From contig JAHQIY010000012.1 in assembly GCA_019054805.1 (NCBI GenBank), positions 1,302,001-1,366,000 on the forward strand: a stretch of DNA of 64,000 nt, read 5' to 3'. The first letter of the stretch is position 1. Each line of letters opens with the position of its first letter. Under the pieces are notes generated by a model. The model did not search any database. It saw nothing but the letters and a program-made list of their open reading frames with translations, and was not told the DNA's origin. The translations under genes were made by a program, and so were the position numbers. The stretch comes from Brachionus manjavacas (lineage: Eukaryota; Rotifera; Eurotatoria; Ploima; Brachionidae). This document shows, piece after piece, positions 49,940-60,700 of the stretch.

Positions 49940-51602
49940 GTTTTTTAAACAATATTTTTTTCTTAATTATTGCAAAAATTCTAAAATTTTACGAATAAAT
50001 TAATGAGTGACTATTTTTTTTTTTAATTTTCAACAATCTATTTAGCTCAAATATATTCATCAGTAATTTAAATTTGAATATTTTTATTCTTTGAAGTAGG
50101 AGAAATATTTTAATGGATTCCAGACAGATCGCTTTTCAGGAAAGAATTATTGTGGCCAGCGATTATATTTTAATAAAAGTTTAAAATAATTATAAATTTT
50201 TTTTAAAAGATAAACTTCAAAAATAAGATCTCATTTTTTAATTTGAAAGCAAATTCATCATTATTTAATAACTCTACTAAAGCTAATGATAGGTGAGCGA
50301 AATGCATATAAAAACGCCTCGCGAACAACCCATGGGTTTAAGGAATGAAACTAGTCATAGTAAATTTCGGAAAAAAATTCAATATTTTAATTATAATTAA
50401 TCTAAATTTTTAATTTTTACATGGAAACTGACTTGAATTTTTGTAAACTATCTTTAAACATTTTTTTCTCACAGAACTCCTTTTTAATTTTTTTTTTAAA
50501 TATTTTTATTTTATTTTAATTTGTTAGGATGATAAGAAGGATAGTATACATTCTACACAGTCTGAGGACTATTCTCAAAGTATTTATTAAATAAAATATC
50601 TCAATTATAATATTATTGTAACCATTAATAATTATTATATAAGATTAATAAATAATTTATTGAAATTTAACTTTGAAAAATAGGTTAATTTTACTAAATT
50701 CGAAAATGATGAAAAAAACTATTAATTAGCTTATAAACACGTGTCATCTGATTCAAAATTTATTCTTAAACTAAAAAATATCTTTAATTGAAAAAATCTC
50801 ATAAAGTTTGGCATATTAATTTTTTTTTAATTTATTTATTAAAAAGAAAATTAATTTTTTAATTAAATAAAAAAAAACAATCTGTTTTTTAGGTAATTTT
50901 AAAATAGTGTCCTTTTTAACTTTAAGCCTTTTTTTGTTCGTGTGGTCGAGGATTTGTTTGTCTTGATATTCGTTTAATTAAAGGGTTCAAACATCAAAAA
51001 AAGATCAAATTATACAACAATTGGGAAAAAATTGCAAGAGAAAAAATTCATCAAAAAATTAATAAAGCTTAAACTTTTTTTGTTAAAGTTTGAGATAATG
51101 GACTGGCTGAACCGTAAGATGTGGTCTTTTGTACACATGTTTTTTCTAAACTCGGATTTACCATGAGGTAGCAGTCGTTTTTTTTCGATCCACTTTGTAG
51201 TTTGTGGTTAATTATTTTTAAAAATATTTATCAAATATGGGTTTCATCTTAATATAAAAGTGATTTGTTTACTTTTTATAAATAAAATTATCTACTTAAA
51301 AAATATTTTTTAAATTAAGCCCGAGAATTTTTCTATCAGCAGAAATCGGGATAGGTGAAATTCAGTACAAAATGATAATAAGAATAGAAAAAAATTGAAA
51401 AAAATTGAATAACTTTTTTTTCTAAAGTTATAAATTTAGTTCTGTAAATGCAGCATAGTAAAATATTCAAAGTTGTGTCAAATATCAAATTCTGCTAAAT
51501 TTGCAGAGTTAAGCAGAAATTAAATTTCAGTATAATCGAGCGTAATTTATTATGCAGAAATTTTGCACATCATTAGCAGACTTTTACAGTTGATGCAACT
51601 TT
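49940..51602. other. AT-rich spacer
   Basis: Contains a brief open frame near 50113 (MDSRQIAFQERIIVASDY) of no known family. At 51440-51600 there is a stretch of repeated CTGC/GCAG phrases (AAATTTGCAGAGTTAAGCAG) resembling the RanGAP1-intron hairpin. Nothing else was identified. Confidence 0.4.
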
Positions 51603-51900
51603 GTATTTATTTATTTATTTAAAAAATAATTTGGGACAAAATCCCTTGGCTGTTTTGAATGAATATTAATTCTCCCTTTCAGCCACGTTAGCGTTAATTT
51701 TTAGATTTGTAAAAGTTATTTTTGATTTTCTAAAAAATTGAACAAACACATAAATTAGAGCAAAAAAGTAAATGTTATACAAAAAATTGAATAATTTTGA
51801 GTTAATTAAATTAAAAATTCTTGAAAAATTGCTTGAACAATAAAAATTGTAAAATCATAAAAGATTGTTTAGTTTATTTGAATCAAAATATCAAAATATA
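51603..51900 (-). repeat. Truncated retroelement (type-2 tail), about 300 bp
   Basis: Nearly the same as 61950-62252 over its length: TTTATTTATTTATTTAAAAA, then CTTGGCTGTTTTGAATGAAT, TTCTCCCTTTCAGCCACGTT and TAAATTAGAGCAAAAAAGTA. The A-rich 3' end points left, so it lies on the minus strand. It could be a SINE or a LINE 3' end. Confidence 0.75.
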
Positions 51901-52059
51901 AAAATCGTTTATTTAATGAACAAAACGATTATTCACTCCTTGTGGAGGATAGGGTCATTACTTTTGATTTCCACTCAAGTCGATCTTTCTGCTTTACCCT
52001 TGCTTCTCCTCATGTCATTGTCAATTCGATGAACTCTTTCGGAATTGTTGACCTCCATT

Positions 52060-53345
52060 TTACTGTTGGTCGTCCTACCTTACGTCACCCTTAAGGTGTC
52101 CATTGAAGAGCTCTTTTAGATATTCGTGTTTCTTTCATTCTAAGTACATGATCAAGCCATCGCAGTCTTTTATTTTTAACACACAAACTTAATGGCTCTT
52201 AATCTGCTCTTGGGTTCAAGTTAGCATTGGAAAATGTCTCAGGCCAATTCCTAGGATCCTCTGCAGGCTTCCAGAGTAGAGGGTGTTCAGATTTTTCTTG
52301 TCAGATTCATACATCTCCCAACATTCGCTACTGTACATCAGTGTTGCTTTTACCACAGATTTGTACAGTTTGAGTTTTGTTTCCTTGCGGTAGCTGGCTG
52401 ATTTCGATGCTGATCAGAGTCTGGCAAAGACACTCTTTGCTTTAGCAAGTCTATTCTTAATGTCTCTGTGTTTTCTCGTCGCTGATCTAATGGTGCTTCC
52501 TAAGTATGTGAATTCGCTTACACACTCAACTTGGGTACTATCGATGGTGACAGGTGTATCCAATTCTGTCTTGATGCACATAACTTTTGTTTTGGTCCCA
52601 TTTATTTTGAGTTCAGTTGGTTTAGCGTTGTTCGCCACATCTTGCGTTTTCATATGCGTAATATGCTTCTGTATTAGAAATTAGCACCAGATCAGATTTA
52701 AGTCTTCAAACTTTGCTGTTTATTCCCATTGAATACTTCTCGAACAATGGTTTTCTTCATGAAATAGTCAATCAATATTAGGAATAGTGGCGGAGAGAGA
52801 ACCCTTTTCTGACTCCTGTACACACTTTTAAGCACTCAGATTGTCCTTTTTCTAGAATCAAACTACACTCGAATTCCTCATTGAAGAGTTTCATCAAGTT
52901 AACTTTCTTCTGGGGTAGGCAATAAGATCTTAATATGGCCCACAAGGTTTCTCTATGGATGCTATCAAACGTTTTCTTGAAGTCAATGAAGTAAAGATTT
53001 AGCCGACTGTTTCATTCCATGATGTTCTGATGATAGATGATGTTCCTAGTGCAAATGTCTGGTCTATGCATCTTCGTCTAAATACTGCTTGTTCTTTTCT
53101 AAGTAAACCATTTAAAGAGCTCCTGATTATTTCCAAAATTATGCTGCAGAACGCCTTACTTGCTATTGGTAGCAGTGTTATTCCCTGCCAACTCTCACAT
53201 ATTTTTGCCCTTCTTAGAGAGCTTGACAATTAGGCTTTTGACCAGTCTTCTGGTATGATTTCTTGCCGCCATACATTGCTGAAGAGATCTTGGAATGTCT
53301 CTATTGTGATTCTCTTCAGTATGATGGTGTTCGATCAGCTGCTTT
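52060..53345 (-). pseudogene. RTE-type LINE reverse-transcriptase remnant
   Basis: Minus-strand motifs in order: FSNVWRQEIIPEDWSKA, ESWQGITLLPIASKAFCSII, LRKEQAVFRR, DQTFALGTSSII; then further on LKINGTKTKVMCIKTELDTP, VECVSEFTYLGSTIRSATRK, LAKAKSVFARL, and the C-terminal region ECWEMYESDKKNLNTLYSG and LQRILGI. This is the order of RTE-like LINEs of the craniofacial-development-protein-2 type. Stops and frameshifts are frequent and it is inactive. Confidence 0.85.
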
Positions 53346-53668
53346 AATAAGTGAAGAAAGCAATTAGTCGAAGGTTCGAATCTCAAAACTTGAACCTGAA
53401 AACCTATGGGGAGATTACAAGCAGAAAGTGGGATATTTAGTGCGAAACAGAGATCTAGAGTCAGAGCCTGGAGCTCAGAACCATATCCGAAACATCGAGA
53501 TGCGCTCAAGCCACATTGGTCACGGATAAATAAACAAATAACAGTACATGGAACTTCCTGTATTCTAGGTCTGAAATTATAAACAGCTGTGTGTAGGGGA
53601 AATTCTTTCAAAGCAAGCAAAGGATACCATGATGGCATGGGAGCCAATAAATAAACGGCAGCGTTGTA
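53346..53668 (+). repeat. GC-richer, SINE-like segment at an inversion junction
   Basis: About 320 bases, clearly richer in GC than their surroundings, separate the two opposed halves of the RTE element. GGTTCGAATCTC at 53374-53385 matches the pol III B box; a convincing A box was not found. ACGGATAAATAAACAAATAA occurs near 53523-53541. I suspect a tRNA-derived SINE but cannot prove it. Confidence 0.45.
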
Positions 53669-53671
53669 AAA

Positions 53672-54545
53672 CGCCATCATAGAATGCTATGCCGCAACTA
53701 ACGAAGCCAATGACGAGGAAAAATCTTTTTTCTACGAACAGCTACAAAAAACAATAGATAAAGTGCCTCGGAAAGACCCTTTGGTTGTTTGGGACGACAT
53801 GAACGCGAAAATTGGGAGTAACAACAATGGGTTTGAGAAATGCATGGACACCAAAGGTTGCTGGAAAGAAATAGATGAAAGACAAGTTGACCTGTGTATG
53901 ACCAACAACTACTTAATAGGTTGAACTATGTTTCAGCACAAAAACGTTCACAAACTGGCATGGCGATCACCAGATAAGAAAACCTTAAACCAAATTGATC
54001 ATATAATTATCAATAAGAAAAAGATATTTTTTTTAAATGACACAAAGTCTTTAGAGGTGCCGAGATGATAAAAATGTAACTGAGTAAAGCCTATCAGAGA
54101 AATGCAGCATAACGTTTAGAGAGAGCCTTCAAAAACTTGAACAACAAAAGGAATCGGATATACAGAAAAAATGGTTAAAAATTCGGACAGCTTTCTGAAA
54201 AACAGCAGAAGAGAATCTAATTGGCGAGAAATTAGAAGCATCATATGAAATAAAGAACAGGCTTGTGAAGCAAGGCGTGATAAGAGGAACTTTATAAACC
54301 AGTGTGCTTACCAGCTCATAAGAGGACCTACATATGCTACAAAATATAACTAATGCGATACTTAATGCTGCTCTTCACAAAAAAGAGCAACATTAAGTGA
54401 AAGTGAAAGACAACGAAGATCGTATCCTAATAACTGAAAGAGAGCAAGTACAAAGATAGGTTGAGCATTTTAGAGAATCTTTAAATAAACCAGAATTTAA
54501 AAGTGTTGCAAGCTAGCATTGATCTCGATATTGAAGTGCCTAGCC
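53672..54545 (+). pseudogene. RTE-type LINE endonuclease remnant, inverted relative to its RT
   Basis: Plus-strand frame: IIECYAATNEANDEEKSFFY, EQLQKTIDKVPRKDPLVVWD, DMNAKIGSNNNGF, then KLAWRSPDKKTLNQIDHIII, the catalytic C-terminal part of an APE endonuclease (DMNAKIG, W-SPD, QIDHI). It is followed by the linker EREQVQR, VEHFRESLNKPE that normally leads into the RT domain. The RT itself lies on the other strand at 52060-53345. Together they form one RTE copy with its 5' part inverted. Confidence 0.82.
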
Positions 54546-54973
54546 ATAAAAAAATAGAAAAGAGTATTTTTATACAGTATGTCTAGAAAGTTTAGAACAT
54601 TACCAAAAAAATTTTTAATTTTTTTTTAAGGTGTAACAATTTAAAATTAAAATCGATTTACATATAATGTTAACTACACCATCTTAAAGATAATTTTATT
54701 TGCCTTATTTTGATATAAAGATTGTTCAAAAAAAATTTTCTGAACACTCCAGAACCCATTTAAAAAAAAAAAGATAAAATTTAAAAAAAAATTGGTCTAC
54801 TAAGTTTAGAACAATTATTTTATCCTAAAATTTAATTTAATTATTTTATCCTAACCACATCCTGGCCGTTTTTTTTTTCACACAATGCTCGTAATGTCTT
54901 TTCATACTGTTTGCTAGCACTTTTTACTTATGATTTATTATTTTTGGATTTTTAAATCGATCATTTTATTGAG

Positions 54974-56030
54974 TTGTACCATTTTGGCGTTTTTTCCATA
55001 AAAATGGGCAAATATAAAGTATCTGAGGCTCAAAGGTGGCAAAAAATGGGTCTATTGAAGGTAAAGACCAAATCTCAACAAGAAATAGCTGATCTAGTAG
55101 CAGTTTCGAGAAAATGTGTGATTACAACAAAGCGCAATTATGAGAAGACATCCATGGTCAAAGAATTACCAAGATCTGGTAGACCCCGAAAGCTTTCCAA
55201 TCGAGATGAGTCGTACATTTTTAGAAAGGTCAGAATCAAACCTACAACAAGCTATAGACAGCTAGCCTCTGATTTTAGTTCTAAATTTCCAAATGTCACT
55301 GTTAGTAAAGACACTGTAAGAAAAGTTCTATTAAACAAAAAAATACAGTCGTATACTGCAATAAAAAAATTTCTTTAGACTGTATTGGATCGATCGAAAA
55401 AGCTCAAATGGTGCAAAGAACGACAAAGATGGACTGTCAATGACTGGTCAAAAGTTGTTTTTATTGACGAGTCTAATTTTGAAGTATTAAACAGAAAATC
55501 TAGTGTTTGTAAAACGTTTTGAAAGCGAAAGTATCACCCCAAGTTTTGTTTACCAAAGTTACAAAATGATGGAGGTTCGGTTGGTATTTGGGGATGTATT
55601 AATCATAAAGGTACTGGATGCTGCTCCATTTATGCAGGCAGAATTAATCAATTTGTCTACATGGACACTCTGGAAAATAATTTATTACCTATAAATTGAT
55701 ATTTTTGATTAGAGTCAAGACTGGACTTTTCAGCAGCATGGCGCTAGTGCACATACTGCTCATTCCGTTCGAGATCGGTTTCAAGAAAAACAAATAACAG
55801 TTATCCCCTGGTGCCCAAGATCACCTGATCTCAATCCAATAGAGAATTTATGGTCATATATTTACCACAAAATGGTCAATACAAAAATGACGTCAGTAGA
55901 GCATTTAAAAGCGATCTTTTTGATGAATGGTTGAAAGTTCCTAGTGAATTAGTAAAAAAACATGATTGAATCTATGCCAAAACGTGTCGCTGAGTGTATT
56001 AAAGATAAGAGTGGGCATTTTAAATGTTAA
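54974..56030 (+). pseudogene. Tc1-like transposase, broken
   Basis: N-terminal helix-turn-helix region KSQQEIADLVAVSRKCVITT with the GRPRKLSNRD (GRPR) hinge, then KWCKERQRWTVNDWSKVVFI DESNF (first catalytic Asp-Glu-Ser block). After a frame change: GGSVGIWGCINHKGTG, DWTFQQHGASAHTAHSVRDR and RSPDLNPIENLWSYIYHKMV. The position normally Asp in QQD-N-A-P-H-T is His here (QQHGASAHTA), so the second catalytic residue is gone. Stops after codon 134 and near 55520 also break it. Confidence 0.88.
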
Positions 56031-56105
56031 AAAAATTAATGTTCTAAATTTTGTAGAAAATTTTTTTTGTTAAAAATTTCACTCCTTTTTTTTGCGGTTT
56101 TTTTA

Positions 56106-57354
56106 AGGTGCCCCAAGTCATAAACACTAGTTTTGGATTTTAAATTTTTAGCTTTTCCAAAAATTTGAAATCTAATGTAATTTTGTGCGTAGAACTCGAA
56201 TCTGAAATCATTTTTTTCATATGTCATCTTATTTTTGCTGAATTGCATGAAATAAAAATACAAATTTAGTGCATAAGTTTGAACTGATTTTTTCGAAAAA
56301 TTAAACTGACTTGGAAACTTAATTTTTTTTTCTTCAGATAGTAGAGGAAATGTACTTTCTAATCTTGTGTATTTTTTTTTCACCCATTCAATAAAAAATC
56401 CCTAACAATTTAAACGCAAAGTTTTGAAAAAATTCGATGATTTAGCATTTTTGGCGTTTTATTTCTCCCGTAAAATTATTTCAAAATAGGTAATTTTTTT
56501 TTATTTAAGAGAACTAAGTCTCCTCTATAGAAATAGATGGGGGTTTGTTGATATCTTGTCTTAAAAGCATTCTATTTAGATTTAAAATCAGTAAAATATT
56601 AAAAAAAAATGATCAAGATTTCAACAAGTTCTTAGACTTAATTTTAGAGGCCATAAATGGATATAAAAATATAGATATGAATATTAAGCTATGGAATAGA
56701 TTCTGGATAGCTTTGGAAATGTATCAAAGTGGTGCAAGCTATCAAAATGTCTTAGAAAAGCTATTTGGAGCAAAATCGAGTAGTAAAGTTATTTCTCATA
56801 AAAAAAGCAAAGATTTTAATACATTAATATATTCAGAACAATAAATTTCCTATATGAATCTATCTAAAAACTTTATATTTATTACATAGGTATCTTTAAA
56901 TGCTTGTATTTTACTAAATAGACAATATTATCCAAAAAGCCCACCTATTCCTATTTCTTAATAAATTAGCTTTAATTTAAGCCCAAAATCACCCTACTTG
57001 AAAAAAGTCTTATATACGAAATAAAATTTAAAGGCATATTTAAAAAAAAAACATTTTTTTCTAAAAATCGCCAAAAAAAAAGGGAAAATAAACTAACGGA
57101 TGATAAAAAACGACTAATCCGAGTAAATTTAGGGTAAATTTTCATAAAAAAAAAAAAAGTAGATTTCTAAATGCTTCACATTTTATGAAACAAAACGTTT
57201 TTTTGAACCCCCCCCTGAAACTCGGGTATAAGATATAAGAACCCAACTTTTTCACTAATAAAATCGAATTCTGCGTCATAATTAACCTAAAAAAAGTTTT
57301 TGGGGTGAATTTTTGATAATCCTAGCTAACTAGTATTTATGACTTGGGGCACCT
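56106..57354. mobile_element. TA-inserting element nested in the Tc1 copy
   Basis: The ends AGGTGCCCCAAGTCATAAA (56106) and, reversed from 57354, AGGTGCCCCAAGTCATAAA are inverted repeats, extending to ACTAGTT. TA flanks both sides (56104-56105, 57355-57356). A 99-codon frame at 56545-56844 (LILEAINGYKNIDMNIKLWN) has no recognised family; it may be unrelated filler or a fragment of a transposase. The element is about 1.25 kb. Confidence 0.88.
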
Positions 57355-57489
57355 TACTTCGATTTTTTTTTCTATCCTAGTTTATGCTCTTTTCAGATAA
57401 AATTTTTTTTTTTTAATAAATTTCTAAAAAAAAAATCTTTTTATTTTTTTTTGCACGGCAAAAATGTTCTAAATTTTCTAAACATACTG

Positions 57490-57720
57490 TACAAGTGAGA
57501 TTTTTTGGTAATAAAAAAAGTAAAATTAGTGATAAAAAGAATCCTTAGCCTTAAATTAATAAAAAGAAAATCCAACGACTAATCTTGGTATTAAACAAAT
57601 TTATTTCAAGTTAAAAAATTAATTTGTTGCTGTTGATTTATTAAAAGTCCTAAATTACGATGAAAAAAACATTTAATTTTATTAATTCACTCCAAAATTT
57701 GATTCAAATAATTTTTTTTT
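57490..57720. other. 3' flank of the polycystin-like gene
   Basis: On the minus strand AATAAA signals occur at about 57636-57641 and 57599-57604, 80-120 bases past the stop codon, likely polyadenylation signals. Confidence 0.5.
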
Positions 57721-60700
57721 TTATTGGACTGAATTTTCCATTTTTAATTTTTCTTCATAAATTTTAATTTCTTCACAACTTGATCTAGTGTATCGCTCAC
57801 AGGTCTGAACCAGTTTAAAAAACGAATCTTCAAGATTTCTGGGCCGATTCATGTAATCCGCTTGGTTGGCCTCACCGTTTTCTTTTTTCTTAAATTTCAA
57901 CTTTTCAACCACTTGCTCAAACTTTTCTCTAAAATACTCGAACAAAATCGAGTCGTGTGTGTGAGCGCCTTTCTTGCGAACAAAGTCATACTTCTCGGTG
58001 ATCAAAGTAATGAGCATATTCAACAGGACAAACACCAGTACCATGTAAAAAGCAAGACAGTATAACACTTTGAATGTTGAATCTGTGCTTGAGTACAAAT
58101 TTGGCGGCAACTTGTTCAAAATCATGGAGAATGTAGTGCTAAAGGTGCGGACTATGCTGGAAAAAGCAGCCGACTTGTCAAATTCGACCAAATAAATTAG
58201 CTGCACAAAAGCAGCCCAAAAAATCACGAACACAATCATGAACTGGATCAGCTCGGTGAATCCATATCGCAGCGTGTCCATAAAAATTCTGATACTGTTG
58301 TTAAACCTAAGCAACTTGAGAAATTTCAAAGTTCCAAAAAATCCCAAAAATCCGAGCAGCATGCCCAGCACTTCATTCCAGTAGCTGAGCAGCTGAAGTT
58401 TGATTGTTTCGCCGGAGTCTTTTTTTTTCAATTTTTCAAAAAGATCATCTTTGGAGTATTGTCTGTACACGTAGATGGCCAACACCGCCCAAGAAAACGC
58501 AAACAAAGTCCACTCCACATAGTTCCACAGCTGTTTAAAATAGTCTAGACCTTTTCTGATCGCCGAGCGAATTTCTTTGGCCATAAAAAAGCAAATAAAA
58601 GCCATGTAGAGCAAATTGAACACGGTGGTAAAATAGAACATCGATTTGTCTCTATTGAACAGGACAACCGGTTCAAATCTGGCCGAGTTGAGAAGAGTTC
58701 CGGTGGGCAAGAACTCGAAAAGAATAGTACAGTAGGAGAACAAGTTAAGGTTGGCGTTGTAGAGAGAAAATTCTACGAGCACTCCTCTTGTTTTTGCATC
58801 TATCCATCCCAACTCTTCCAATCGGCTCAAATCGAAGTTGATTTCGTGCAGAGTGTGGCTTGTATTCACTTTGTAGACGTAGCCTCCGCCGTAGAAATTA
58901 GTCAGCATTCCAAGATAAGGATAAGAGTCGAGTTGAGCCGAGCTCTTGTAGCTAAAGCTGTCCTCCAGATGCTCCAGAGTCTTGTTCGAGCTCCACCCGA
59001 TCCCATACGAACCTTTGTCTTGATTAAACAGGCCATAAGCGTGGAAGCAGTAGGCTGACTTGTCAAAGCTTAAACAATGTTCTTTGGTTATTCTCACTTG
59101 TCTTATAATCGGGTAGCCGACTATAAAGCTAGTCTGGTCTTGAATCAGAATGGACTTTGGATTGAAAGCTCTAACAGCATTTAGTTTGATCCAATTGAAG
59201 GCATCGTGTGAACTTTTAACTTGGCCTAAACTATCCACATTGAATAGGTTTCTCAGGCTTTTCTGATAATTGTAGGAACTCATGTCCTTGTTGGTGTAAG
59301 TGACCACGAACAGAATGACCAAAAAGATGCAGTAGAAGACGATCTCGCGTATCATTGTAACAGCTTGTTTTTGTCGGACGTATTTTTCACGCTTTGAATT
59401 GCTGCATGGTGACACATTTTTTGTCTTATGATAATCTGTTGCTTGCGCAGTCTCCTCGGTTGCTGCGCAGTGGCTCTCTAGCTCGACCGAATCTTCAAAG
59501 TTAGTGAGAGAATCAGCCTTTCGGAAAATGAGGACTAGAAGAAAAGTAATGGCCGCCACCTGGATCGGCTGGGTCAAAAGAAAAGAAGACAGTACTGAAA
59601 CCAGAAACGACGAGAGCCATTTGGTGACTTTTTCGTCGCCGAACGAAATGCCTTTGATTATGATGAAGAATAAAGAGACTGCTGCGAAAATAATCGACAC
59701 AATGTAGGCTATTATTTTGACCCACCATGGAAACTGGAATTTTTTGCTCTTTTTAGTTTTGTTCTCGGGCAGAGGGCTGAGCGCGTACTTGTTCAATTTG
59801 GCACTATACGATCTATCCAAGGCTTCTTTGACTCGTTGATTTCTGCTTTTTTTAGCCTGGGACCTGGTGAAAAGCTGAATGAGGAGAAAGCTGGGCGGAA
59901 AGCAGATCAAGTTTGTCATGATGCCGATTCCGATTTGCTGAGCAGTTAGGCTGAATGGTCCTATCTGCAGACCGGCGGCTTTGGGCGATGAGTCAACATC
60001 GTAGTAGAGAATGTTGGCCAACATTGTGATCGCCAAGAGAACAAATGCACAAGTCAACCGATCTAGACGGCTGAACGAGCTGAGTGGCGGTCGGATCACA
60101 ATCGAGAACCATAGGTGGCCATCGCTCAGCCGATCCTTTGTTTGCCGGCTCAGTAAATATTTTAGATTTTTTTTCTCTGCGTCTCCCGCTACATTCAAAT
60201 TTCGGTCAATCAAACCATCGTCACGATCAAGAGAGAACCTAAACATTTTTTTAAAAGTCCATTAGTAAATTGGTAAAATAATTGGAAAGCCATTGGATTC
60301 TTAATATGTCCGAGATACAGGAATGTTTGCACAGTAACAAAACAACAAAAGAAGTTTAATGTCCTCGAATGAGTCAATTTAATTAAAAAAAACAAATCAA
60401 ACAGATAATGATAAAATATGAAGCTATTCAAAATAGAACTGAATTAGCTTTTCATCTAAAGTGGTGTTCCGGATTTAGTAATTTACGATAATTTACGTAA
60501 AAAATAGTAAATTTACCAGATTTTAGTTAAATCATTTTACGTAAATTTATGTAAAAAAAAATGTCCAAAAATTGAAATAACTTGGCACTTTTTAAAAAAA
60601 TTGAATTGTTTTTTATCCTTCAATATTTATTTTCAAAATTTTGTATAAAAAAATTTACCATAGTTAACCTAAATTTTGGTAAAATGAAATCAATTTAATG

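Larger units (their letters stand above)
54575..57489 (+). mobile_element. Tc1/mariner element with a nested insertion
   Basis: The terminal repeats are CAGTATGTCTAGAAAGTTTA at 54575 and, reversed from 57489, CAGTATGTTTAGAAAATTTA. TA flanks both ends. Subtracting the nested 1.25-kb element leaves about 1.67 kb, the normal Tc1 size. Transposase remnants lie at 54974-56030. Confidence 0.9.

Noticed and set aside
53374..53385. tRNA gene suggested by GGTTCGAATCTC
   Set aside because: No acceptor, D or anticodon arms fold around it; at most a relic B box of a SINE.
53195..53680. A 161-codon minus-strand frame across 53195-53680
   Set aside because: It runs out of the SINE-like segment into out-of-frame RTE sequence, with no start context and no domain; chance opening in GC-richer DNA.
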